DNA from: Cellulomonas carbonis
GTDB taxonomy: Bacteria > Actinomycetota > Actinomycetes > Actinomycetales > Cellulomonadaceae
Assembly: GCF_014636275.1 (NCBI RefSeq)
Contig: NZ_BMEB01000002.1
Span: 620,001-684,000 of the forward strand
DNA length: 64,000 bases
Direction: 5' to 3'
Below, in pieces: positions 41,805 to 52,388 of this stretch (its first letter is position 1; each line of letters begins with the position of its first letter). A model generated the notes under the pieces. The model saw only the letters and a list, made by a program, of their open reading frames with translations. It did not search any database and was not told the origin of the DNA. A program made the translations under genes and the position numbers.

Positions 41805-44147
41805 TCAGCCGGGGAAGGGCCGGCGCAGCGGGCGGCCGGGCGGCTGCGCAGGGGCGTCGGGCACGTCACCGAGCGGGGGCACCGCGCGCACGGCGGTGGG
41901 CTCGTCGCCCGTGAGGACCAGCCGCTCGCCGTGGTGGTGCAGCTCGACCGGGCCGGCGTCGAGCAGGTGGTACGTCGCCTTCTCGGGCGTCACCTCGACC
42001 CGGACGCGGGCGCCGCCGTGCCGGACGCCGAACCGCAGGCCGCCGAGCGTCGCGGGCAGCCGGGGTGCGAGCCGGAGCCGGCCGTCGCCGCTGCGCAGCC
42101 CGCCGAACCCGGCGACCAGGCCCGACCACGTGCCCGCGAGCGACGCGACGTGCAGGCCCTCGTGGACGTTCCCGTCGAGGTCGTGCAGGTCCAGCAGCGC
42201 CGTCTCGCGGACGAGGTCGTGCGCGGCGCGCAGGTGGCCGACCTCGGCCGTCACGACCGCCTGCGCGGGTGCCGACAGGGACGAGTCGCGCACGGTGAGC
42301 GGCTCGTAGTAGGCGAGGTCACGGCGCTTCTGCTCGGTGCTCGCGTCGCTCGCGAGCCAGTGCGCGAGGACGACGTCGGCCTGCTTGACCACGCGCCGGC
42401 GGTACAGCTCGCGGTAGGTGTGGTGGTCCTCGAGCGGGTACTCGTGCGGGCAGGTCGCCGCGAAGTCCCAGGGGCCGTGGCCGGTGAAGCCCGCGTGCTG
42501 CTGCGTGACGCCCCGGTCCTCGTCGTACGGGACGGCCATCGCGTCCGCGGCCCGGGTCCACGCCGCGACCTCGTCGGGCCCGACGCCGAGCCGTTGCGCG
42601 GCGTCCGGGTGACGCCCGACGAGGTCGACCGCGGCGCGCAGGTTCCGGCGTGCCATGAGGTTCGTGTACGCGTTGTCGTCCACGAGGGCGCTGTACTCGT
42701 CGGGACCGGTCACGCCGTGGACGTGGAACGCGCCGTCGTCGGTGTGGTGACCAGCGGAGAGCCACAGCCGGGCGGTCTGCACGACCAGGTCGACGCCGAC
42801 CTCGCTCTCGAGCGCCGTGTCGCCCGTGACGGCCACGTGGCGCACGACGGCGTCGGCCACGTCGGCCGCGATGTGCAGCGCGGCGGAGCTCGCGGGCCAG
42901 TAGCCCGAGCTCTCCGGCCCGGTGACCGTCCGCCACGCGAACGCGGCGCCGGCCAGCCCGAGCGTCCGTGCGTGGTCCAGGGCGACGGGCAGCGTCGAGT
43001 GACGCCACCGCAGGTGCGCGCGCGCCGCGTCCGGCAGGACGTGCGAGAGCAGCGGGAGCACGTAGGTGTCGGCGTCCCAGAAGGTGTGGCCGAGGTACCC
43101 CGTGCCGCTCAGGCCCTTGGCGCGGAGCCCTCCGGTCAGCAGGTTCGCCGCCGACTGCACGACGTGCAGGATCCCGAGCCGCACGGCCTGCTGGAGCTCG
43201 GGGTCGCCGTCGACCTCGACGTCGGCCCAGCACCAGACGCCCTCGAGCACGTCCCGGTGCTCGCGGTCGAGCGCCTCGGCCCCCGCCGCACGGGCGTCGT
43301 CGAGGACCTGCGTCGCGCGGCGGACCAGCTCGTCGTCGGCCGCGTCCCGCGACGCCGTGAACGCGACCAGCAGGTCCAGGTCGAGCGCGTCCCCGGGTGC
43401 GAGCCGCGCCGTGACCTCGGTCGTGTGCGCCTCGCCGGCGACCGTGCCGCCCGAGACCTCGACGTCGGCCATCACGACGACCCCGACCTCGCTGCTGGGG
43501 ACGTGCTGGACGGTCCACGCGCGCGTGCCGGTGTGCTCGCAGGCCTGGCGGGTGCGCGCGTCCGACCCGTCGTCGGGCACGTGCCGGTCGCCGTCGTGCG
43601 GGTCGCCGGACCCCGCGCGCAGGGGGGACGCGTCGCAGCACGGGAAGAGGCCGAGCCGGACCTCGACCGCACCCCGGGCCGCGTCGTCGAGCACCCGGAC
43701 CGCGTACCGGACGACGACGAGCTCGGGCCGGGCGAGCGACGCGTACCGCGAGCTCGTCACCTCGACCGTCGCGCCGGTCGGCGCCGCCCACCGGAGCGTG
43801 CGCGACAGCGTCCCCGTGCGCAGCGCGAGCACGCGCTGGTGCTGCGTGACGGTGCCGGTGCGCACGTCGAGCGGCGCCCCGTCGACCTCGAGGTGGACCG
43901 CCCAGCCGTCCGGGACGGCGAGCGCACGCTCCTGGGTGGACGGGTACCCGTACGCCTCCTCGCCGTGCTCGAGCGGGACGACCTCGTGGACGCCCGCGAC
44001 CAGGGTGGCCTGGTGGACGGCCGGCGTCTGCTCGTCGAGCGCGCCGCGGACGCCGACCCACCCGTTGGCGACGGTGAGCAGCGACGCGGCGGCGGACGGG
44101 TCGTCGGCGAGGGGGTCCCGCAGGTGCCACGGGTCGGGGGTGACCAT
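41805..44147 (-). CDS. Glycoside hydrolase family 65 phosphorylase
   Basis: A 780-residue GH65 enzyme, probably a disaccharide phosphorylase (maltose, kojibiose, trehalose, nigerose or related) that splits an alpha-glucoside with phosphate. The N-terminal beta-sandwich covers about residues 1-290, the (alpha/alpha)6 barrel about 330-690. The general acid sits in VTGPDEYSALVDDNAYTN near residue 478; GLSGTGYLGHTFWDADTYVLPLL and KQADVV near residue 595 are typical family blocks. Start ATG 44147. No beta-phosphoglucomutase gene is adjacent, so the glucose-1-phosphate formed would need one elsewhere. Substrate cannot be read. Divergent from the PfkB kinase gene, 135 bases away. Confidence 0.92.
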   Translation of the reverse strand: MVTPDPWHLRDPLADDPSAAASLLTVANGWVGVRGALDEQTPAVHQATLVAGVHEVVPLEHGEEAYGYPSTQERALAVPDGWAVHLEVDGAPLDVRTGTVTQHQRVLALRTGTLSRTLRWAAPTGATVEVTSSRYASLARPELVVVRYAVRVLDDAARGAVEVRLGLFPCCDASPLRAGSGDPHDGDRHVPDDGSDARTRQACEHTGTRAWTVQHVPSSEVGVVVMADVEVSGGTVAGEAHTTEVTARLAPGDALDLDLLVAFTASRDAADDELVRRATQVLDDARAAGAEALDREHRDVLEGVWCWADVEVDGDPELQQAVRLGILHVVQSAANLLTGGLRAKGLSGTGYLGHTFWDADTYVLPLLSHVLPDAARAHLRWRHSTLPVALDHARTLGLAGAAFAWRTVTGPESSGYWPASSAALHIAADVADAVVRHVAVTGDTALESEVGVDLVVQTARLWLSAGHHTDDGAFHVHGVTGPDEYSALVDDNAYTNLMARRNLRAAVDLVGRHPDAAQRLGVGPDEVAAWTRAADAMAVPYDEDRGVTQQHAGFTGHGPWDFAATCPHEYPLEDHHTYRELYRRRVVKQADVVLAHWLASDASTEQKRRDLAYYEPLTVRDSSLSAPAQAVVTAEVGHLRAAHDLVRETALLDLHDLDGNVHEGLHVASLAGTWSGLVAGFGGLRSGDGRLRLAPRLPATLGGLRFGVRHGGARVRVEVTPEKATYHLLDAGPVELHHHGERLVLTGDEPTAVRAVPPLGDVPDAPAQPPGRPLRRPFPG

Positions 44148-44282
44148 GGGCGACAGCGTCCACCAGCACGCGACCGCCCGCACGCCGTCGCGCGCCCCTC
44201 CCCGGGGCCGTGGGGCGCCGTCGTGCGCGCTCGCGGCGTGCTCCGGCTCGCGGGCCGTGCCGTGCTCGCGGAGGCTGGAGCC

Positions 44283-45218
44283 GTGGGCGGTGTCGTGGTG
44301 GTCGGGCAGGTCGCGCGGGACCTCGTGCTCGCGGTCGACCGGGTGCCCGACGGCGGCGGCTCCACGGACGTGACCCGCAGGATCGAGGTCCTCGGCGGCA
44401 AGGGGGCCAACCAGGGCGTGGGCTGCCGCCAGCTCGGGGCCGACGTCGCGCTCGTGGGCGTGGTCGGCGACGACGACGCCGGGCGCGCGGTGCTGGCGCA
44501 GGCCCGGCTCGACGGGCTCGACGTCTCCGCAGTCGTGCGGCGGTCGGGGACGACCACCGCGCTGCTGGTCGACGTCGTCGAGGCGGACGGGACGCGGCGG
44601 CTCCTCGAGCACGTGCCCGACGGCACCGGCCTGACCGCCGACGACGTGCGCGCGGCGGCGCCGGTCCTGCGACGTGCCGACGCGGTGCTCGTGCAGCTCC
44701 AGCAGCCGGCGGACTCCGTCGTCGAGGCGCTGCGGAGCGCCGACGACACGGGCGCGCTCGTGGTCGTCGACGGCGCGCCGGCCGACGACGCGGTACGGGC
44801 AGCGGTGCTCGAGCACGCCGACGTCGTCCGCGCGGACGAGGTCGAGGCGGCGGGGTTGCTGGGACGTGCGCTGCGGGGCGTCGACGACGCCGTGACGGCC
44901 GCGACCGAGCTGGTCGGACGGGGTCCGCGGGTCGTCGCGCTCGAGGTCGGCTCGGAGGCGAACGTCGTCGCGTGGGACGGCGGGCACGTCGTCATGCCGC
45001 TCCTGCCCACCGACCTCGTCGACCCGACGGGCGGCGGCGACGCGTTCGTCGCAGGTCTGACCGCCGCGCTCCTGGAGGGTGCGGACCCGGCGACGGCGGG
45101 GTGGTGGGGCTCCGCGGCCGCGGCGTCCGTGGTGGCGCGGCTCGGCGGGCGCCCGGCCCTCGACCGGGACGCCGTGGCGGCCGAGGCGGCACGCGCCCGC
45201 GGTGGGGCCGGCGGCTGA
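44283..45218 (+). CDS. PfkB-family carbohydrate kinase (ribokinase-like)
   Basis: A 311-residue kinase with the family signature 1 near residue 37 (GGKGANQGVGCRQLGADV) and signature 2 (DPTGGGDAFVAG near residue 255; the usual GAGD reads GGGD here, with the catalytic Asp kept). It phosphorylates a sugar or nucleoside; ribokinase is closest by the GGKGANQ motif, but the sugar cannot be named. The start is taken at GTG 44283, after GGAG, with several upstream in-frame possibilities. The MFS gene follows 87 bases later on the same strand. The GH65 gene on the other side and this kinase may belong to one sugar locus. Confidence 0.88.
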   Translation: MGGVVVVGQVARDLVLAVDRVPDGGGSTDVTRRIEVLGGKGANQGVGCRQLGADVALVGVVGDDDAGRAVLAQARLDGLDVSAVVRRSGTTTALLVDVVEADGTRRLLEHVPDGTGLTADDVRAAAPVLRRADAVLVQLQQPADSVVEALRSADDTGALVVVDGAPADDAVRAAVLEHADVVRADEVEAAGLLGRALRGVDDAVTAATELVGRGPRVVALEVGSEANVVAWDGGHVVMPLLPTDLVDPTGGGDAFVAGLTAALLEGADPATAGWWGSAAAASVVARLGGRPALDRDAVAAEAARARGGAGG

Positions 45219-45305
45219 CCTCGGGCCGCCGACCGGCGCGAGCGGCTGCGGGAGAATCGCGCGTCGGCCGAGCGTGCCGGCGTGGGCCGGCGAAGAGGGG
45301 TGGTC

Positions 45306-46622
45306 GTGACGCAGCGGGTCCGCAGCTGGCTGGACGAGCCCGAGGTCGTGCAGGCGCGTCGTCGGACCCTGGGGACGCTCGTCGCGGCGCAGGTCGTCGG
45401 GGCGCTCGGCGCGGGAGCCGGACCGTCGGTGGGCGTCCTGCTCGCCGAGGAGGTCACACGGTCGGAGGTGTGGGCCGGTGTCGCGCGCGCGTCGACGACG
45501 ATCGGGGCGGCGCTCGTCGCCCTGCCGCTCGGCATGCTCGCGGCCCGCCACGGCCGACGGCGAGCGCTGGCGAGCGCGTGGTTCGCGGCGGGTGCCGGCG
45601 CGGTCCTCCTCGTCGTCGCGGCGGGCGCCGCGGCGCGCTCGGACGGCACGGCGGTCGCCGACGGCGTCTCGACCGCGCTGCTCGTCCTCGGCATGGCGGG
45701 CCTCGGCGCGGGGTCGGCCGCGGCCCTGCAGTCCCGGTTCGCGGCCACCGACCTCGCCGAGCCCGCGCACCGCGCGCGCAGCCTCGCGCTCGTCGTGTGG
45801 GTCGGCACCGCCGGCGCTGTCGTCGGGCCGAACCTCGGCGTGCCGGGTGCCGCGATCGAGCGGGCGACGGGCCTGCCGCCGTTCGCGGGAGCGTTCGCGA
45901 TCGGCGCCGTCCTGCTCTCCGCGACCGGGGTGGTCGTCGCGGTGCTGCTGCGCCCCGACCCGCTGCACGTCCTCGCGCGCCACGCCCCCGACCTCGACCG
46001 GCCCAGCGGGGCGCCGCGGCTGCGTCTGCGCGGCGCGCTCGCGGAGATCCGCCGGGTCCCGTCGGCGCGGCTCGCGCTCGTCGCGCTGGTCGTCGCGCAC
46101 GTCGCGATGGTCTCCGTCATGACGATGACCCCCGTGCACCTGACCCACCACGGCCACGGCGTCACGGTCGTCGGGCTGACCATCAGCCTGCACGTCCTCG
46201 GGATGTTCGCGTTCGCGCCCGTCGTCGGCGCCGTCGCCGACCGCGTGGGGCGGGTGCCCACCGTGGTGGCCGGTCAGGTGCTGCTGCTCGTCGCCGCGGC
46301 GGTGGGGGCCGTCGGCCGCGACTCGACGGCTGCCGTCGTCGTCGCGCTGCTCGTGCTCGGCGTGGGGTGGTCGGTCGTCACCGTGCCCGCGAGCGCCCTC
46401 CTGACGCAGGACGTCGCCGCGCCGGCCCGGCCGCTCGTCCAGGGCGTGAGCGACTCCGGGATGAACGCGGCGGCCGCGGTCGGAGCGATCGCCTCGGGGC
46501 CGGTGATGGCGGCGCTCGGCTTCGGGGGGCTCGCGGCCGTGACGGTCGCGCTTGTCGTCCCGGCGATGGCGGCCGTGCACGTCCTGCGCGGCCGGGCGCC
46601 GGCGCCCGGCCCGGCCGTCTGA
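45306..46622 (+). CDS. Major facilitator superfamily transporter
   Basis: A 438-residue protein with 12 predicted helices. The helix 2-3 loop reads LGMLAARHGRRRALA, the MFS motif A-like stretch, and the central loop is long and basic (RHAPDLDRPSGAPRLRLRG). The second half repeats DRVGRVPTVVAG. Sequence type resembles drug-efflux or uptake permeases of actinobacteria; substrate unknown. Start GTG 45306 after GAGGGG. A bidirectional hairpin follows. Confidence 0.9.
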   Translation: MTQRVRSWLDEPEVVQARRRTLGTLVAAQVVGALGAGAGPSVGVLLAEEVTRSEVWAGVARASTTIGAALVALPLGMLAARHGRRRALASAWFAAGAGAVLLVVAAGAAARSDGTAVADGVSTALLVLGMAGLGAGSAAALQSRFAATDLAEPAHRARSLALVVWVGTAGAVVGPNLGVPGAAIERATGLPPFAGAFAIGAVLLSATGVVVAVLLRPDPLHVLARHAPDLDRPSGAPRLRLRGALAEIRRVPSARLALVALVVAHVAMVSVMTMTPVHLTHHGHGVTVVGLTISLHVLGMFAFAPVVGAVADRVGRVPTVVAGQVLLLVAAAVGAVGRDSTAAVVVALLVLGVGWSVVTVPASALLTQDVAAPARPLVQGVSDSGMNAAAAVGAIASGPVMAALGFGGLAAVTVALVVPAMAAVHVLRGRAPAPGPAV

Positions 46623-46635
46623 GCCCGGACGTGCC

Positions 46636-46668
46636 GACGGGCGGCACCCGGGGAGGGTGCCGCCCGTC
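46636..46668. terminator. Two-way terminator after the MFS gene
   Basis: 14-bp perfect stem (46636-46649 with 46655-46668), 5-base loop, between convergent genes. Confidence 0.75.
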
Positions 46669-46675
46669 AGGATCG

Positions 46676-46837
46676 TCAGCGGTGCGTGCCGGGGCGCCCC
46701 TGGCCGCCGCGGCGGCTCACCCGCTGCAGCAGCTCACGCGCCTTCCGCTGGTTCTGGGGCTTGCTCATCTCGCGCTGCGCGACCTTGAGCGCCTTGACCG
46801 CGATGCCGCTCTTGATCGCCTTGCCGAAGAATCCCAT
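46676..46837 (-). CDS. Small basic helical protein (53 residues)
   Basis: ATG 46837 (after AGGAG, 7 bases) to TGA 46676. The protein begins MGFFGKAIKSGIAVKALKVA, continues with REMSKPQNQRKARELLQRV and ends in a Gly/Arg tail, so it is one amphipathic helix plus a basic end. I recognise the type from actinobacterial genomes as hypothetical only. Good ribosome site, consistent codon use and position next to the GFLDK gene support it as real. Confidence 0.72.
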   Translation of the reverse strand: MGFFGKAIKSGIAVKALKVAQREMSKPQNQRKARELLQRVSRRGGQGRPGTHR

Positions 46838-46909
46838 GGCGCTCTCCTGTCGGTGGGGACGTCTCGCTCCGACGGTACGAGCGGGTGGCGGGCTCCGCGA
46901 CCTGGGGCC

Positions 46910-47455
46910 TCAGCCGTCCGACGACGCCCAGGACGGGGGCGGGGGCGGCGCGGCGGGGCCAGCCGGAGCCGCGGGTGGCGGCGTCGGCGGGGTCGGCGGG
47001 GTCGGCGCACCTCCGCCACCCGTGGGCGACGGCGTCCCGTGCGGCCCGGGGGGCGGTGGCGGCGGCGTGCTCGGCCCCGGCTGCGGCGCCCCCGCACCGG
47101 GAGGCGGCGGAGCGCTCGCGCCGCCCGGCGCAGGCGGCGCGCTCGCGGCCCCGGGCGGAGGCGGGAAACCGGCGGCGCCCGGTGCGGGCGGCGGGGCGGT
47201 GTGCAGGGCCCACGAGCGGATCGCCCCGCGGTCGTCGAGCGAGCGCAGCTCGCCGAGCACGCGGTCCCGCTCGCCGGGCGGCACGGGCCGGCCGCTGAGC
47301 TCGAGGTACGTGAGCACCCCGAGGTCGTGCAGGTACTTGTCGGCGTCGCCGCCCGAGGCGCCGCCCGGGCCGCCGAGCCCCGAGCTCGCGAGAGCCGTGT
47401 CGGCTTTCGCCGCCAGCTCGTTGGCCGCGGCCTTCGCCTTGTCGAGGAACCCCAT
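46910..47455 (-). CDS. Unknown protein with proline-rich C-terminus
   Basis: A 181-residue protein. N-terminal MGFLDKAKAAANELAAKADTAL is an amphipathic helix, then a small domain up to residue about 85 (KYLHDLGVLTYLELSGR...DDRGAIRSWALHTA), then a long Pro/Ala/Gly tail with PPP runs. The opening MGFLDK resembles that of the neighbouring 53-residue protein, MGFFGK. No family recognised. The start ATG 47455 follows GGGAGG. It is divergent from AIM24, which has a similar acceptor-like gene order in relatives, so a shared membrane or stress role is possible but unproven. Confidence 0.72.
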   Translation of the reverse strand: MGFLDKAKAAANELAAKADTALASSGLGGPGGASGGDADKYLHDLGVLTYLELSGRPVPPGERDRVLGELRSLDDRGAIRSWALHTAPPPAPGAAGFPPPPGAASAPPAPGGASAPPPPGAGAPQPGPSTPPPPPPGPHGTPSPTGGGGAPTPPTPPTPPPAAPAGPAAPPPPPSWASSDG

Positions 47456-47522
47456 CGTGACCTCCCGTGCGTCGTGTGCGAGCCGGCTGGTCGAGAGCCT
47501 ACGCAGCGGGGGCCCGCGTCGT

Positions 47523-47528
47523 TAGAGT
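47523..47528 (+). promoter_or_regulatory. Probable -10 element of the AIM24 gene
   Basis: TAGAGT, start expected near 47535, about 32 nt before ATG 47567. Confidence 0.35.
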
Positions 47529-47566
47529 TCGAGCCGCCCAGCCCGACGCACACGAGGAGCACCACC

Positions 47567-48295
47567 ATGCCGATCCACGGCTCGCTGTTCCAGGACTTCC
47601 GTGAGAACGCCTCGCAGGACCCGTTCTCGCTGCAGAACAAGAAGCTCCTCAAGATCCAGATGGGCTACGGCCCGGTCTGGGCCAAGACCGGCTCGATGGT
47701 CGCCTACCAGGGTGACGTGCGCTTCGAGAACAAGGGCTCGGGCGGTCTCGGCAAGATGCTCAAGCAGGCCGTCACCGGCGAGGGCGTCGACATGATGCAG
47801 TGCACGGGCCAGGGCGAGCTGTTCGTCGCCGACGAGGCCGCGGACATCCAGGTGATCTACCTCGAGAACGACATGGTCTCGGTCAACGGCGCGAACGTGC
47901 TGGCGTTCTCGTCCTCGATCCAGTGGGACATCCACCGCATCCAGGCCCGCGGGGCCGCGATGTCGGGCGGCCTGTACAACGTGTCGCTGCGCGGCACGGG
48001 CTACGTCGCGATCACCACGCAGGGCGAGCCCGTGGCGCTCGACGTCGCGTCCGCGCCGACGTTCGCCGACGCCCAGGCCGTCGTGCTGTGGACGGCCGGC
48101 GTCTCGATGGACATCCGGGTCGACACGGGCGGCCTCAAGTCGATGATCCGCGGCGGGACCGGCGAGACGTTCCAGATGGCGTTCGGCGGCCAGGGCTACG
48201 TCCTCGTCCAGCCGAGCGAGTCCGTCGTCGCGGGCGGGCACCAGGCGACCGGGCAGCAGAGCAGCGGCGGAGGCCTCGGGAACCTCTTCGGCTGA
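47567..48295 (+). CDS. AIM24-family protein
   Basis: A 242-residue protein of the AIM24 (TerD/phosphoinositide-like beta-prism) family, with the opening GSLFQDFRENASQDPFSLQNKKLLKIQ, the central core GQGELFVADEAADIQVIYLENDMVSVNGANVLAF and the final GGTGETFQMAFGGQGYVLVQPSE. Members are beta-structured and widespread; the mitochondrial homologue affects inner membrane organisation, bacterial function is unknown. A Gly/Gln-rich tail ends the protein. Start ATG 47567 with GAGGAG. A long hairpin follows. Confidence 0.92.
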   Translation: MPIHGSLFQDFRENASQDPFSLQNKKLLKIQMGYGPVWAKTGSMVAYQGDVRFENKGSGGLGKMLKQAVTGEGVDMMQCTGQGELFVADEAADIQVIYLENDMVSVNGANVLAFSSSIQWDIHRIQARGAAMSGGLYNVSLRGTGYVAITTQGEPVALDVASAPTFADAQAVVLWTAGVSMDIRVDTGGLKSMIRGGTGETFQMAFGGQGYVLVQPSESVVAGGHQATGQQSSGGGLGNLFG

Positions 48296-48337
48296 CCCGC
48301 CGCGCAAGAGCCGCCACCGCGCCGACACAAGGTCGGT

Positions 48338-48385
48338 ACAGGGCCCCCGTCCGCCGTCACCGCCGGCGCCGGACGGGGGCCCTGT
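48338..48385 (+). terminator. Terminator after the AIM24 gene
   Basis: 16-bp perfect stem (48338-48353 with 48370-48385) and a 16-base loop. Confidence 0.75.
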
Positions 48386-48535
48386 CCATGCCCGCTCGAC
48401 CGGCGCCCGAGGGACGTTCCACCGCTCGGACGTCGTGCGAGTGCCGCTCGGGATGCAGCCGCGTGCCCGATATGCCAGGTTTGCTCCATCCGGGTGACGT
48501 CGCGGGGGCGCGACACGACGGCGTGGGGGTGTCTG

Positions 48536-49003
48536 GTGCGGCGCGTGCTGCTGGGGGCGGCGGTGGTGCTGGGTGCGATGGTCGGGCTCGACCACGCGGC
48601 GCGAGCCGACGACGACGGGTGGGCGGCGCGCGTCGCCGCGGCCCCGCAGGCGCTCTTCGCGCCGGCCTACGACGTCGCCACGCAGGCGAGCATGCGCGGC
48701 CTGGCCACGACGCTCCGGTCCTACGAGGTGGCGAACGGGTCGCTCGACGGCCTGACGCCCGAGGACCTCGTCGCGTGGGGCTGGACCGTTCCGGAGACCA
48801 TGGCCGTCACGGTGACGGTCGACGGGCACGACTTCTGCGTCGTGGCCCGCGACGTCCGGCCCGGCGGGAGCACGTTCCACGTGGCGTCGACGTCCGGGGC
48901 CGCCGGCTCGGCGCTCGCGGCCGGGGTGCATGCGGGGGACGACCACGAGCCGCTCGCTGCCGAGCCCGGCCTCCAGGTCGTCCGGGCGGCGCCGGGGCGC
49001 TGA
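48536..49003 (+). CDS. Secreted protein, possibly pilin-like
   Basis: About 155 residues. A signal peptide or anchor covers residues about 1-24 (VRRVLLGAAVVLGAMVGLDHAARA). The middle reads SMRGLATTLRSYEVANGSLDGLTPEDLVAWGWTVPETMAVTVTVDGHDFCVVARDV, which recalls the soluble part of type IV pilin-like proteins (helix, short loop, strands with a Cys) but without a prepilin cleavage motif. Unknown function. An upstream GTG at 48494 would add 14 residues. It follows a terminator and precedes a convergent small gene. Confidence 0.6.
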   Translation: MRRVLLGAAVVLGAMVGLDHAARADDDGWAARVAAAPQALFAPAYDVATQASMRGLATTLRSYEVANGSLDGLTPEDLVAWGWTVPETMAVTVTVDGHDFCVVARDVRPGGSTFHVASTSGAAGSALAAGVHAGDDHEPLAAEPGLQVVRAAPGR

Positions 49004-49057
49004 CCGGACCGAGGGCCCGCGGGCCCGGTGCGGGCGGAGCGGGTCCGGGCGAGCGGG

Positions 49058-49252
49058 TCAGGCGGGGACGGCGAGCCGCTCGCGCTCGGACGGCAGGCCG
49101 AGCTCGCTGACCGTCGCGGTGCGCTCGTCGCGGTCGAGCACGGCGAGGACTTCGACCCCGTCCTCGTCGACCAGCAGGACGACGGCCTCGCCGCACTCGC
49201 ATGCCGGCTCGAGGCCGCCGTCGTCGAAGTACACGCAGATGTGCTTGCTCAT
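49058..49252 (-). CDS. Small acidic protein with cysteine cluster
   Basis: A 64-residue protein (MSKHICVYFDDGGLEPACECGEAVVLLVDEDGVEVLAVLDRDE, in pieces). Three Cys (5 to 20 region, C-x(11)-C-x-C) could bind metal. ATG 49252 follows TACCGT at 6 bases. No family recognised. Confidence 0.62.
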   Translation of the reverse strand: MSKHICVYFDDGGLEPACECGEAVVLLVDEDGVEVLAVLDRDERTATVSELGLPSERERLAVPA

Positions 49253-49426
49253 GCCCCGACGGTAGGCACGACCACCGACACGATCGCCGGAGCGACACGC
49301 CACGGCGGCCGGCCGAGGGCGTCGACGTCCCCCAGCGCGCCGGGCGTGCGCCGCCCCCTGCGGCGTCCTACGGTCGAAGGAGCACGGTGCGCAGCGACGC
49401 GTTCTGCGCACGGGGAGGTGCCTGCC

Positions 49427-49990
49427 ATGGGGTCGCAGGAGAAGGTCATCGCCGGTCTGCGGCGGTACTGGTCGACGCAGAGGTTCTCGCCGGACCTGCT
49501 GGAGCGGCTGCGGGAGCTCCCGCGGGCGGTGGTCAGGACACGGGCTCCCGAGGGCTTCACCGCCGTGAGCGTGAGCGCCGCGATGGTCGTCCGGGCGGCG
49601 CTCGACGGCGCGGAGCGCATCGGGTGGGTCGGCGACTCGCGCAGCCTCGTCCTGGCCGTCGGGTCCCCGACGCTGTCCCGGTCCATCCGGCTCATCACCG
49701 CCCGCCCGGACCGGGAGGAGCTCGCGACGCTCGCGGGCTGCCGCCACCTCGTCGTCGACACGTTCCGCGGCTGCCTCGGCACGGACCGCCGGGTCCAGGA
49801 CAAGGTCCTGGAGCTCGTGCGGTCCGCCGACAGCGTCTACGTGATCACGCAGGGCGGCCAGGCCACGGCCGAGGGGGTGCCGCTGCGCGCGGAGTTCGGG
49901 TCCTACCCGGTGGTCGACTGCCGGCTCGAGCGCGGCGGTGACCGGCTCGAGGTCCGGACGAGCGACGAGCCCCCCACCCGGACCGGGTGA
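49427..49990 (+). CDS. Unknown soluble protein, about 187 residues
   Basis: Predicted alpha/beta protein without signal or membrane helix. Regions: EKVIAGLRRYWSTQRFSPDLLERLRELPRAVVRT, then VSAAMVVRAALDGAERIGWVGDSRSLVLAVGSPTLSRSIRLITARPDREELATLAGCRHLVV and a C-terminal DSVYVITQGGQATAEGVPLRAEFGSYPVVDC. Two conserved-looking cysteines. No family recognised. Start ATG 49427 with GGGGAGG about 7 bases upstream. Its stop lies inside the hairpin of the following terminator. The next gene on the opposite strand is the 28-residue candidate. Confidence 0.68.
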   Translation: MGSQEKVIAGLRRYWSTQRFSPDLLERLRELPRAVVRTRAPEGFTAVSVSAAMVVRAALDGAERIGWVGDSRSLVLAVGSPTLSRSIRLITARPDREELATLAGCRHLVVDTFRGCLGTDRRVQDKVLELVRSADSVYVITQGGQATAEGVPLRAEFGSYPVVDCRLERGGDRLEVRTSDEPPTRTG

Positions 49991-50001
49991 GGGGCTCGTC
50001 G
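49963..50001. terminator. Terminator overlapping the stop codon
   Basis: Outer 11-bp stem 49963-49973 with 49991-50001 and an inner 6-bp stem (49975-49980 with 49984-49989). The TGA of the upstream gene (49988-49990) is inside. Confidence 0.7.
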
Positions 50002-50011
50002 GTGTCCGCTG

Positions 50012-50098
50012 TCAGAGGCGCACGCGGCGCGGGTTGCTCACGCTGATGAAGAGCTCGTCCTGCTGCTCGGCGCCCTGCTGGGTCCCATCGGTCGGCAT
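50012..50098 (-). CDS. Candidate 28-residue peptide
   Basis: ATG 50098 to TGA 50012; predicted MPTDGTQQGAEQQDEL followed by FISVSNPRRVRL. GAGGAG lies eight bases upstream of ATG 50098; ATG 50104 in frame adds two residues. The acidic-polar N-terminal part and the short hydrophobic/basic end look like a peptide precursor or a small protein. I see no modifying enzyme gene beside it. Evidence is a good ribosome site, a clear end before a hairpin and no overlap with another gene. Confidence 0.4.
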   Translation of the reverse strand: MPTDGTQQGAEQQDELFISVSNPRRVRL

Positions 50099-50395
50099 GA
50101 ACATCACTCCTCGGTCCTGGTCGGCGGTGGAACGGTGGTCGGGCTGGTGGGTCGTCACCGGCCCGGTGGCTCAAGTGTCGGCGACCGAGGTGACGCGCGC
50201 ACTACCTGGGACCAACGTCCCGGTGTGATCTCCACCACCATGCGGTGACGCGCGCGAGGGGTTCGCGGCCCGCCCCCGGGGGCTCGTCGTCAGGCCCGCC
50301 GTCGGCCCGTCGTCGGCCGTCCGGACCGCGCGGTGCCGGATGTCGCTCATGGACGGCGGCTCATGACCCCGGTCGGTGCGGCCGATAGGCGGGGG

Positions 50396-52384
<1,989 letters not shown>

Positions 52385-52388
52385 CGGG

